Source: an uncultured Clostridia bacterium (lineage in GTDB: Bacteria > Bacillota > Clostridia > Christensenellales > UBA1242). Taken from it: a stretch of 15,673 nucleotides of DNA. Position numbers and translations under genes: made by a program. Below are positions 6,744 through 13,731 of this stretch, one piece after another. Numbering within the stretch: position 1 is the stretch's first letter; each line of letters opens with the position of its first letter. The DNA is taken from the NCBI GenBank assembly GCA_944381225.1, contig CALWKJ010000019.1, forward strand, positions 1 to 15,673, in the 5' to 3' direction. Under the pieces are notes generated by a model. The model saw nothing but the letters and a program-made list of their open reading frames with translations. It was not told the DNA's origin and searched no databases.

Positions 6744-7352
6744 ATGTCACACAAAAAACAGGAATCAAATCAAGAAAAAGAGCAAAAGCAAGAAGAAAAT
6801 TGCAAATGCGATCAAAATGCTAAAGAATGCAACTGTAAGGATGAAAATCATGAACACGAATGTGGTTGCAAAGAAAACGATTGCAAATGTGAAGGAAATT
6901 GCGATTGCAAAGAAGTTAAAAACGATTTGGCAGAAGAATATTTAAATATGGCGCGAGTTATACAGGCTGATTTTGACAACTACAGAAAAAGGACGGCAGA
7001 AAATATTAAGCAAGCAAAAAAAGATGGAATGATAAGCGCGTTAGAAGTTATACTTCCATGTTTAGATGTTTTTAAAAAAGCAAAACAAATGATAACAAAT
7101 GAAAATGATAAAAAGGGTATTGAAATGGTTGAAAATGAAATAAACAACTCATTAAATACTTTGGGTGTTGAAAAAATAAACACTCAAAATGCAAAATTTG
7201 ATCCTAATTTACACCATGCTTTAAGCATAGTTGAAGATAAAACTAAACCTGATAACATTATTGTTGACGAATATCAGGCAGGATATAAGTTAGGAGATAA
7301 AGTTATAAAATATAGTCAAGTTATAGTTAATAAATTAAAGGAGGAAAAATAA
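6744..7352 (+). CDS. grpE: GrpE nucleotide exchange factor with a cysteine-rich N-terminal extension
   Basis: The 202-residue protein is recognised by the coiled-coil part (YLNMARVIQADFDNYRKR, about 66-83), the helical bundle (PCLDVFKKAKQM) and the beta-domain end (VDEYQAGYKLGDKVIKYS). It exchanges ADP for ATP on DnaK. The odd part is residues 1-60. After a Q/E/K-rich stretch come ten cysteines in five CxC pairs (C20/22, C29/31, C40/42, C47/49, C53/55) mixed with acidic residues, lysines and HEH (36-38). This resembles a metallothionein. GrpE N-terminal tails are usually acidic and poor in cysteine. The frame is continuous and the AGGAGA ribosome site at 6733-6738 sets the ATG before this region, so the tail should be translated. 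It may bind metal or sense redox state; this is inference. Confidence 0.93.
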   Translation: MSHKKQESNQEKEQKQEENCKCDQNAKECNCKDENHEHECGCKENDCKCEGNCDCKEVKNDLAEEYLNMARVIQADFDNYRKRTAENIKQAKKDGMISALEVILPCLDVFKKAKQMITNENDKKGIEMVENEINNSLNTLGVEKINTQNAKFDPNLHHALSIVEDKTKPDNIIVDEYQAGYKLGDKVIKYSQVIVNKLKEEK

Positions 7353-7355
7353 ACT

Positions 7356-9182
7356 ATGGCAAAAATTATAGGAATAGATTTAGGAACAACAAACAGCTGT
7401 GTAGCAGTTATGGAAGGAGGAAAACCAGAAGTTATTGCAAACGCAGAAGGGGATAGAACAACTCCATCAGTTGTTGCATACACAAAAGAAGGGGAAAAAT
7501 TAGTTGGTAAAGTTGCAAAACGTCAAGCAGTAGCAAACCATGAAAACACAATTACATCAATCAAAAGGTTAATGGGTACAGACCAAAAAGTGAAATTAAA
7601 TGGCAAAGAATACACACCACAAGAAATTTCAGCAATGATACTTTCAAAACTTAAACAAGATGCAGAAAGTTACTTGGGTGAAAAAGTTACACAAGCAGTA
7701 ATAACAGTACCTGCATACTTTAACGACAGTCAACGTCAAGCAACAAAAGATGCAGGAAAAATTGCAGGATTGGAAGTTTTGAGAATAATCAATGAACCAA
7801 CAGCAGCATCACTTGCTTACGGACTTGATAAAGGTGAAAACAAAAATCAAAAAATATTAGTTTATGACCTTGGTGGTGGTACATTTGATGTATCAATACT
7901 AGAAATTGGTGATGGCGTATTTGAAGTTCTTTCAACGAATGGCGATACAAGACTTGGTGGTGATGACTTTGATAATAGAATAATGAACTTGTTAGTTGAA
8001 GACTTTAAAAAGAAAAACAATATAGATCTCTCGCAAGATAAACTTGCAATGCAAAGATTAAAAGAAGCAGCAGAAAAAGCTAAAATAGAACTTTCTGCAA
8101 CTCCAAAAACAACAATCAGTTTGCCATTTATTAGTGCAGACGCAACAGGTCCAAAACACCTTGAATATGATTTGACAAGAGCACAATTTGATTCAATCAC
8201 GCAAGACTATGTTGACAAAACAATTGATTGTGTTAAAAAAGCTCTCAGTGATGCAAAACTCACAATAAACCAAATAGATAAAGTTATTTTAGTTGGTGGG
8301 TCAACTCGTATTCCAGCAGTTTATGAAGCTGTTAAAAATTTCACAGGAAAAGAACCATTTAAAGGTATTAATCCAGATGAATGTGTTGCAATTGGTGCGG
8401 CAATTCAAGCAGGCGTTCTTGCAGGGGAAGTTAAGGATGTTCTTTTACTTGATGTAACTCCACTTTCACTTGGAATTGAAACACTTGGCGGAGTATTTAC
8501 AAAACTCATTGAAAGAAACACAACAATTCCTACAAAGAAATCACAGATTTTCTCAACTGCTGCAGATAATCAACCTGGAGTTGACATACATGTACTTCAA
8601 GGTGAAAGAGAATTTGCTGCTCAAAACAAAACACTTGGAAGATTTCAATTAACAGACATTCCACCAGCACCAAGAGGTGTTCCACAAATTGAAGTTACAT
8701 TTGATATTGATGCAAACGGAATTGTTCATGTTAGCGCAAAAGACCTTGGAACAAACAAAGAACAATCAATAACTATCACAGCATCTTCAAACTTAACAGA
8801 AGAAGAAATTAACAAAGCAATTAAAGAAGCAGAACAAAATGCCGAAGAGGATAAAAAACGCCGTGATTTAATTGACGCTAAAAATAACCTTGATAACCAA
8901 ATCTATCAACTTGAAAAACTTGTTAAAGATTCTGGCGATAAGATTAGCGACGACGACAAGAAAAAACTCGAAGAAGCAATAGAACAAGCTAAAAAAGCAA
9001 AAGATTTAACAACAGCTGAAGATGTTAAAAAAGCAGGCGAAACACTTGCAAAAGCATCTGAAGAAGTTGTAGTAAAGATGTACCAAAATGCAAAGCCACA
9101 AGGTGAAACAGCAAACGCAAATGGTTCAAATAATACAGACGGCGACCCAGAAGTTGTTGTAGATGAAGACAAAAAAGACTAA
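7356..9182 (+). CDS. dnaK: Chaperone protein DnaK (Hsp70)
   Basis: The protein has 608 residues, as in other Firmicutes. The ATPase domain (1 to about 360) shows IGIDLGTTNSCVAV, the phosphate loop VYDLGGGTFDVSIL and ILVGGSTRIPAV. The interdomain linker is DVLLLD (361-366). The substrate-binding beta domain starts with VTPLSLGIETLGG, and a helical lid leads to the acidic end EVVVDEDKKD. It binds unfolded segments in an ATP cycle driven by DnaJ and GrpE. The start is 3 nt after the grpE stop, with AAAGGAGG (7337-7344) inside the end of grpE, which suggests coupled translation. A large hairpin follows the stop codon. Confidence 0.98.
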   Translation: MAKIIGIDLGTTNSCVAVMEGGKPEVIANAEGDRTTPSVVAYTKEGEKLVGKVAKRQAVANHENTITSIKRLMGTDQKVKLNGKEYTPQEISAMILSKLKQDAESYLGEKVTQAVITVPAYFNDSQRQATKDAGKIAGLEVLRIINEPTAASLAYGLDKGENKNQKILVYDLGGGTFDVSILEIGDGVFEVLSTNGDTRLGGDDFDNRIMNLLVEDFKKKNNIDLSQDKLAMQRLKEAAEKAKIELSATPKTTISLPFISADATGPKHLEYDLTRAQFDSITQDYVDKTIDCVKKALSDAKLTINQIDKVILVGGSTRIPAVYEAVKNFTGKEPFKGINPDECVAIGAAIQAGVLAGEVKDVLLLDVTPLSLGIETLGGVFTKLIERNTTIPTKKSQIFSTAADNQPGVDIHVLQGEREFAAQNKTLGRFQLTDIPPAPRGVPQIEVTFDIDANGIVHVSAKDLGTNKEQSITITASSNLTEEEINKAIKEAEQNAEEDKKRRDLIDAKNNLDNQIYQLEKLVKDSGDKISDDDKKKLEEAIEQAKKAKDLTTAEDVKKAGETLAKASEEVVVKMYQNAKPQGETANANGSNNTDGDPEVVVDEDKKD

Positions 9183-9190
9183 AAACAGTT

Positions 9191-9277
9191 CAAAAGTGCA
9201 TATTTGTCTTTAGCAAAAACGCCCAAAAATAGAAGTGGAATTCTGTTTTTGGGCATTTTGTGAGTAATGTGCACTTT
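9191..9277 (+). terminator. Two-tier hairpin between dnaK and dnaJ (partial terminator or mRNA processing element)
   Basis: The inner stem has 14 bp (9220-9233 with 9240-9253, one T-G pair, 6-nt loop) starting GCCCAAAAA. The outer stem has 13 bp (9191-9203 with 9265-9277, one T-G pair). A weak T run, ATTTTG, follows the inner stem. It sits in the only long gap (about 130 bp) of the chaperone cluster and probably lowers or separates dnaJ expression. Confidence 0.65.
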
Positions 9278-9316
9278 TAACATGTTAAATTTTAATAGTT
9301 GAAAAAAAGGAGCAAT

Positions 9317-10447
9317 ATGGCAAACAAAGACTATTATAAAATATTAGGGGTCGAGAGAAACGCAAGTGAAGATGAAATAAAATCAGCATACAGAAAACTT
9401 GCAAAAAAATATCACCCAGATTTAAATAAAGACAATCCTGATGCAGCCGAAAAGTTTAAAGAAATAAATGAAGCATATGAAGTGCTAGGTGACGAAAAAA
9501 AGCGTAGTAATTACGACCAATTCGGCTCTGGTGATGGTCCACAATTTAGTGGATTTAATACAGGTGGAATGGGTGGTGGCTTTGATTTTAGTGGCGATTT
9601 TGGCGATATTTTTGGTGACATCTTTTCAGCATTTGGTGGAAGTGGAAGAACAAGGCAAAGAACTTATCGTGGAGAAGACATAAATGTTGCGATTAATATA
9701 ACTTTAAAAGAAGCATGTTTAGGCACAACAAAAACAATTATGGTTAACAAAGTTGAAAAATGTGACAAGTGCATGGGAACTGGGGCAAAAAATGGAAAAG
9801 AATTTTCCACATGCCCAGACTGTAAAGGCGCTGGCAGAGTACGATATCAGCAAAATACCATTTTTGGAACAACAATACGCGAAGGAGAATGTCAAACTTG
9901 TAATGGAACTGGCAAAATAATAAAGGAAAGATGTCCATATTGTAATGGAAAAGGATACACAAAACTACAAAAATCTGTTCAAGTAAAAATTCCGGCTGGT
10001 ATAGATAACGACCAAATATTAAGGATGAATGGGCAAGGAAATTCTCCAACAAGACCGGGAATTAATGGTGATTTAAACATAAGAATCAATGTTTTACCAG
10101 ATAAATTATTAGAACGAAAAGGCAACGATTTGTACATTGACATATATGTTCCATTCACAACTTTGTTGCTTGGAGGAGAAGTTGAAGTCCCAACACTAGA
10201 AGGAATATTCAATTTAACAATAAAAGAATTAACTCAAAGTGGAACAGTAATGCGCATAAAAAATAAAGGTGCAAAAATTTTGCATAGAGAAACAAGAGGA
10301 GATTTGCTTGTAACTCTTAAAGCAGAATCTCCAAAAACACTTGACAAAAAGACAAAAGATGCTTTAAAAGATATACAAAACAATATATCACAAAATCAAT
10401 ATCCAAAATACAAAAAGTATTTGGATACAAACAAAGAAGTAAAATAG
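9317..10447 (+). CDS. dnaJ: Chaperone protein DnaJ (Hsp40, type I)
   Basis: The ATG at 9317 follows AAAGGAG with a 4-nt spacing; the TTG at 9299 would overlap this ribosome site and is rejected. The protein has 376 residues. The J domain (about 1-70, DYYKILGV) has the catalytic HPD at 33-35. A Gly/Phe-rich region with GGMGGGFDFSGDFG follows. The zinc domain has four CxxCxGxG repeats between C149 and about residue 213 (CDKCMGTG, CPDCKGAG, CQTCNGTG, CPYCNGKG). Two C-terminal beta domains bind substrate. DnaJ hands clients to DnaK and stimulates its ATPase. No separate CIRCE or clear promoter is seen before it, so it depends on read-through from dnaK past the hairpin or on a weak promoter. Confidence 0.97.
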   Translation: MANKDYYKILGVERNASEDEIKSAYRKLAKKYHPDLNKDNPDAAEKFKEINEAYEVLGDEKKRSNYDQFGSGDGPQFSGFNTGGMGGGFDFSGDFGDIFGDIFSAFGGSGRTRQRTYRGEDINVAINITLKEACLGTTKTIMVNKVEKCDKCMGTGAKNGKEFSTCPDCKGAGRVRYQQNTIFGTTIREGECQTCNGTGKIIKERCPYCNGKGYTKLQKSVQVKIPAGIDNDQILRMNGQGNSPTRPGINGDLNIRINVLPDKLLERKGNDLYIDIYVPFTTLLLGGEVEVPTLEGIFNLTIKELTQSGTVMRIKNKGAKILHRETRGDLLVTLKAESPKTLDKKTKDALKDIQNNISQNQYPKYKKYLDTNKEVK

Positions 10448-10455
10448 GGTACATT

Positions 10456-11157
10456 TTGAAAAAATTTTTTGGAAAGCTAGAAAACAATAACATAATTATA
10501 GACGGCGAGGACTTAGGTCACCTTGCCGTTTTGCGATGTGATAAGGATGAAGAAATTTTGTGTTTTTGTGGTGATGAATATGAATATCGTTGCAAAATTC
10601 AAGAAATAACAAAAAAATATGCAATATGTTTAATTTTGGATAAAAAATTATGTAAAAAAAATCCAACAAAAAATATAGTTCTTTTTCAAGGACTTCCCAA
10701 ATTAGATAAATTGGAACTCATAACACAAAAACTAACCGAACTTGGTATAAGCAAAATAGTGCCATTTGAAAGTGATTTCACAATAGCAAAAAAAAATATA
10801 AACAAGATTGAAAGACTAAACAAAATTTCAAAAGAATCTTGTAAACAATGTGGAAGAAGTTTGCCTGTCATTATTGAAGAACCTATAAAATTTAACGATA
10901 TAAAAGAAAAATTAAAAGATTTTGATTTAATTCTATTTGCCAATGAAACAAATAGAGAGATAACAGATATAAACTTTAATGATAAAAAAAATATAGCAGT
11001 AATAGTTGGAAGCGAAGGTGGGTTTTCAAATAGAGAACAAGAAATTTTACTAAAAGACGAAAGAATAACTCAAATAGGTCTTGGTGAAAGAATACTAAGA
11101 ACTGAAACGGCAAGCATTGTACTTTGTGGCATTGTAAGCTATTTAACAAAAAACTAA
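10456..11157 (+). CDS. rsmE: 16S rRNA (uracil(1498)-N(3))-methyltransferase RsmE
   Basis: The protein has 233 residues. An N-terminal PUA-like domain (GEDLGHLAVLRCDKDEEI) is followed by a SPOUT methyltransferase domain. Conserved pieces include LPKLDKLELITQKLTELGISKIVPF, GSEGGF (185-190) and the knot signature LRTETA (214-219), which bind S-adenosylmethionine. It methylates U1498 of 16S rRNA. The start is probably the TTG at 10456, with a weak AGGG ribosome site (10446-10449), 8 nt after the dnaJ stop. In many Firmicutes prmA precedes rsmE at this position; here it is missing. Confidence 0.93.
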   Translation: MKKFFGKLENNNIIIDGEDLGHLAVLRCDKDEEILCFCGDEYEYRCKIQEITKKYAICLILDKKLCKKNPTKNIVLFQGLPKLDKLELITQKLTELGISKIVPFESDFTIAKKNINKIERLNKISKESCKQCGRSLPVIIEEPIKFNDIKEKLKDFDLILFANETNREITDINFNDKKNIAVIVGSEGGFSNREQEILLKDERITQIGLGERILRTETASIVLCGIVSYLTKN

Positions 11158-11165
11158 ACGGAAAA

Positions 11166-12413
11166 ATGAAAATAGTAGTATATACGCTAGGGTGTAAAGT
11201 AAATCAATACGAAAGTGAAAGTTTAATGTTCGTGCTTAATCAAAGTGGGCATGAAGTTTTTTCGCACCTAACATATGCAGATTTGTACATAATTAACACT
11301 TGTGCAGTAACAAATGAAGCAGAAAAAAAATCTAGACAAACAATAGCAAAGTGCAAAGCCTTTAATCCAAATGCAAAAATTATTGTGTGTGGTTGTGCTT
11401 CTGAAAAAAATGCTAAACAGTTTAGGGACATACAAAATGTAACCTACATAACAGGGGTTGCTAACAAACTGGACATAGCTTTTAACTTAAATAATAATAC
11501 CACTCAAATTTATAAGCACACGGATGAATATGACGAAAATTATAAATCAGTTCCAACAAAAACAAGAGCATATGTAAAAATACAAGACGGTTGCAATAAT
11601 TTTTGTTCTTATTGCATAATTCCATATCTAAGGGGACGAAGTAGGTCAAGAAATATAATAAGTATATTAAATGAAATAAACCAGCTTTCAAAAACGGTAA
11701 AGGAAATTGTAATAACAGGAATAGATGTTTCAGATTATAAAATAGACAATAAAAAATCACTTAATGTTTTAATAGAAAAATTAAAGCCATATAAAAATAT
11801 TCGTTTTAGATTAAGTTCACTAGAACAAGGAGTAATTGACCAATCCTTAATTAATGCATTTAAAGATGTAAACATTTGTCCACACTTTCATTTGTCGCTT
11901 CAAAGTGGTTGTAATTCTGTTTTAAAGCGAATGAATAGAAAATATAGAACAAATGACTATTTAAAAACAGTTAAATTGCTAAGAAAAAATTTTGATAATC
12001 CAAACATATCAACTGATATCATTGTGGGTTTTCCAGAAGAAACAGAAGAAGAATTTAAAAAAACATATAAATTTGCAAAAAAAGTTGGTTTTGCAAATAT
12101 TCACATCTTTCCATATTCAAAAAGAAGTGGAACGGTTGCTGAGAGATATAAACAAGTTGATGGTATTGTAAAAAAAAGAAGAGTAAAAAAATTAGAAAAA
12201 TTAAACAAAAAATTAAATAAAAAATATATCAAAAAGAGTAAACATGGCTATCATATTGTTTTAATAGAAGAAAATGAAGATGGTTTTTATATTGGACATA
12301 GCGAAAATTATATAAAGTGCTATATACCAGAAAAAGTAGAAATAAATTCTTTTGTAACAGTAAAAATTGAAAAACCATATAAAGACGGCGCAATAGCAAC
12401 ATTAAAAGTGTAA
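11166..12413 (+). CDS. mtaB: tRNA (N6-threonylcarbamoyladenosine(37)-C2)-methylthiotransferase MtaB
   Basis: The ATG at 11166 gives the conserved start MKIVVYTLGCKVNQ; the frame is open 14 codons further up but overlaps rsmE. The 415-residue protein has the three domains of the methylthiotransferase family. The N-terminal domain has cluster cysteines C10, C46 and C77 (with an extra C75). The radical SAM domain carries C143, C147 and C150 (CNNFCSYC) and GRSRSR. A C-terminal TRAM domain covers about residues 350-415. The TLGCKVNQYESE start points to MtaB (YqeV type) rather than MiaB or RimO. It adds a methylthio group to t6A37 of ANN-decoding tRNAs. It is likely co-transcribed with rsmE, 8 nt apart. 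Confidence 0.93.
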   Translation: MKIVVYTLGCKVNQYESESLMFVLNQSGHEVFSHLTYADLYIINTCAVTNEAEKKSRQTIAKCKAFNPNAKIIVCGCASEKNAKQFRDIQNVTYITGVANKLDIAFNLNNNTTQIYKHTDEYDENYKSVPTKTRAYVKIQDGCNNFCSYCIIPYLRGRSRSRNIISILNEINQLSKTVKEIVITGIDVSDYKIDNKKSLNVLIEKLKPYKNIRFRLSSLEQGVIDQSLINAFKDVNICPHFHLSLQSGCNSVLKRMNRKYRTNDYLKTVKLLRKNFDNPNISTDIIVGFPEETEEEFKKTYKFAKKVGFANIHIFPYSKRSGTVAERYKQVDGIVKKRRVKKLEKLNKKLNKKYIKKSKHGYHIVLIEENEDGFYIGHSENYIKCYIPEKVEINSFVTVKIEKPYKDGAIATLKV

Positions 12414-12421
12414 AATTTAAA

Positions 12422-12470
12422 AAAATTCTTGACATAAATATAAAATGTATGTATACTAAGCAAGAATTTT
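12422..12470. repeat. 10-bp inverted repeat flanking the rpsU promoter
   Basis: AAAATTCTTG (12422-12431) and CAAGAATTTT (12461-12470) are perfect inverted copies. The left arm overlaps the -35 box and the right arm covers the expected transcription start. It may be a bipartite operator, or a long-loop structure ending mtaB transcripts. Confidence 0.6.
12429..12457 (+). promoter_or_regulatory. Strong sigma-A promoter of rpsU
   Basis: Perfect TTGACA (12429-12434) and TATACT (12452-12457) are spaced by 17 bp. The start is expected near 12464, giving a leader of about 30 nt. Confidence 0.88.
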
Positions 12471-12493
12471 GAACTTAAAAGAAGGTGAAAAAA

Positions 12494-12676
12494 GTGACAG
12501 TTGTTAAAGTTGGCGAAAATGAAAGTCTTGAAAGCGCACTTAAAAGATTTAAAAGAAAATGCCAAAAAGACGGTATTATTGGCGACATAAGAAAGAAAGA
12601 AGCATATAAAAAACCTTCTGTTGCAAAAAAAGAAAAAGCCGAAGCTGCAAGAAAAAGAGCACGCAAAAGAGGTTAA
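12494..12676 (+). CDS. rpsU: Small ribosomal subunit protein bS21
   Basis: The 60-residue protein has the S21 signature VGENESLESALKRFKRKCQKDG, followed by a basic tail ending RKRARKRG that contacts 16S rRNA near the anti-Shine-Dalgarno. The GTG at 12494 is preferred over the GTG at 12485: AGAAGGTGA (12480-12488) then serves as ribosome site at normal distance, and the family starts at this point. Its own promoter and terminator let it be expressed apart from the chaperone operon it follows. Confidence 0.93.
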   Translation: MTVVKVGENESLESALKRFKRKCQKDGIIGDIRKKEAYKKPSVAKKEKAEAARKRARKRG

Positions 12677-12686
12677 TAATTAAAAT

Positions 12687-12727
12687 AAAAAATTCACTTA
12701 TCAAAATAATTGTTAAGTGAGTTTTTT
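12687..12727. terminator. Bidirectional intrinsic terminator between rpsU and the XRE gene
   Basis: A stem of about 14 bp (12687-12700 with 12714-12727, core TCACTTA/TAAGTGA, one T-G pair) has A and T tracts on opposite sides, so it can end both converging transcripts. The stop codon of the minus-strand gene lies within its edge. Confidence 0.8.
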
Positions 12728-12929
12728 ATTTGTCATCAATTCCAAGTAATCTATCTGCTGAAATATCCAATGCTAAACAAATTGCTTTTAAATTATCATA
12801 GCCCGGTTTACTTTTTCCTTTAAGCCATTCACTAATTTGACTTTGTTTTAATCCTATCTTATTCGCTAGTTGTGATTGATTTAAATTATAATCTATCATT
12901 ATATCTTTAAGAATATCTATAAAATCCAT
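12726..12929 (-). CDS. XRE-family (Cro/CI type) transcriptional regulator
   Basis: The protein has 67 residues and is almost entirely one helix-turn-helix domain. LNQSQLANKIGLKQSQISEWLKGKSKP (about 16-42) contains both helices of the DNA-binding motif, and YDNLKAICLALDISADRLLGID is the usual domain end. There is no sensor or dimerisation domain beyond this. GAGG lies 7 nt before the ATG on the minus strand. Two perfect palindromes in its upstream region look like its own operators. Such stand-alone regulators can come from prophages or toxin-antitoxin modules, but no toxin or phage gene is near. Confidence 0.9.
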   Translation of the reverse strand: MDFIDILKDIMIDYNLNQSQLANKIGLKQSQISEWLKGKSKPGYDNLKAICLALDISADRLLGIDDK

Positions 12930-12953
12930 AAATTACCTCAGTTATTATAATTT

Positions 12954-12969
12954 TATAGAAATTTCTATA
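12954..12969. promoter_or_regulatory. Palindromic operator 1 of the XRE gene
   Basis: TATAGAAATTTCTATA is a perfect 16-bp palindrome between the predicted start of transcription and the ribosome site of the minus-strand XRE gene. Its outer TATAGAA/TTCTATA arms are shared with the second palindrome. Confidence 0.75.
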
Positions 12970-12980
12970 TAAATACTTGC

Positions 12981-13010
12981 ATTATAGAATATTCTATATT
13001 TGTATGTTAA
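12981..13010 (-). promoter_or_regulatory. Promoter of the XRE gene
   Basis: On the minus strand TTAACA (13010-13005) and a perfect TATAAT (12986-12981) are 18 bp apart. The -10 box overlaps the end of palindrome 2 and palindrome 1 lies just downstream, as expected for repression by the gene's own product. Confidence 0.6.
12983..12998. promoter_or_regulatory. Palindromic operator 2 of the XRE gene
   Basis: TATAGAATATTCTATA is a perfect 16-bp palindrome inside the spacer and -10 region of the XRE promoter. Its centre is 29 bp from that of palindrome 1, and only the central two base pairs differ. Confidence 0.75.
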
Positions 13011-13082
13011 ATATCAAATGATTTATTGTTTTTAGTTAATTTTAAATGTATTAAAAAAATTAAAATACCATAAAATATTAGT

Positions 13083-13628
13083 GTGAAAAAAAAGGCTACA
13101 ATAATATCTATAGTTTTGGTTACAATCTTGGTTATAGGCATATACCTTTTTTTGTGTATTGGATACATTTTATATCCAATTAAATATAAAGATAGCATAA
13201 TAGCATATTCACAAGAATATGATGTTGAAAAAAGTTTAGTTGCAAGTGTTATAAATGCAGAAAGTAGTTTCAACACAAAAGCAGTGTCATCAAAGGGTGC
13301 AATGGGGCTTATGCAAATAATGCCAACAACGGCAAAGTGGCTTGCTGAAAAGTTAAATATAGAATATAAAGAAGAATATTTGTTTGAAGCAGATTACAAC
13401 ATAAGACTTGGAACATACTATCTTGCTTATCTAGAAAATAAATTCAACGATACAACCGTTGTGCTTTGTGCTTACAATGCAGGGGAAGGCGTTGTCCAAA
13501 ATTGGCTAAATAATAAAGATTATTCAAAAGACGGCAAGACAATTGATGTAATCCCTTATAGTCAAACAAAGGCTTATACTCAAAAGGTTATAAAAGGTTT
13601 AAAAATTTACGAAAAAAAATTAAAATAA
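13083..13628 (+). CDS. Membrane-anchored lytic transglycosylase (SLT domain)
   Basis: The 181-residue protein starts with KKK and one hydrophobic helix (about 6-31) that should anchor it outside the membrane. The SLT (Slt70-like, GH23) domain follows: the catalytic glutamate is E60 in NAESSFNTKAVSSKGAMGLMQIMP, and AYNAGEG with a later PYSQTKAYTQKV completes the fold. It cleaves peptidoglycan glycan strands to 1,6-anhydro products. The GTG start at 13083 has no Shine-Dalgarno. TAAAAT at 13071-13076 would place transcription start on the GTG itself, but its -35 box is poor; TTGTTT-17-TATTAA (13026-13054) is an alternative with a 22-nt leader. Whether the divergent XRE protein controls it is unknown. 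Confidence 0.9.
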   Translation: MKKKATIISIVLVTILVIGIYLFLCIGYILYPIKYKDSIIAYSQEYDVEKSLVASVINAESSFNTKAVSSKGAMGLMQIMPTTAKWLAEKLNIEYKEEYLFEADYNIRLGTYYLAYLENKFNDTTVVLCAYNAGEGVVQNWLNNKDYSKDGKTIDVIPYSQTKAYTQKVIKGLKIYEKKLK

Positions 13629-13684
13629 TAACGAAAGTTACAATTTAAAATTTATATAAAGATTAAATAAATTATTCTATAAAA

Positions 13685-13713
13685 TTGACTTTGTGTTTTA
13701 TGTGTGTTATCCT
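13685..13713 (+). promoter_or_regulatory. Extended -10 promoter of lysS
   Basis: TTGACT (13685-13690), a 17-bp spacer and TATCCT (13708-13713) preceded by TGT (13705-13707, extended -10) are present. The leader would be about 12 nt, just enough for AGGAG, leaving no room for a T-box. Confidence 0.65.
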
Positions 13714-13731
13714 AATTTTTAGGAGAAATGA

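Noticed and set aside
8470..8652. Plus-strand frame inside dnaK
   Set aside because: It is an out-of-frame shadow of a conserved DnaK coding region.
12726..13628. XRE gene plus neighbour as a toxin-antitoxin or phage module
   Set aside because: The neighbour is a clear SLT lytic transglycosylase on the opposite strand, and no toxin, integrase or phage structural gene is present.
13629..13640. TAAC-GAAA-GTTA hairpin after the transglycosylase gene as a terminator
   Set aside because: A 4-bp AT-rich stem without a following T run is too weak to call.
13714..13731. T-box riboswitch before lysS
   Set aside because: The leader from the predicted promoter is only about 12 nt, with no room for a T-box.
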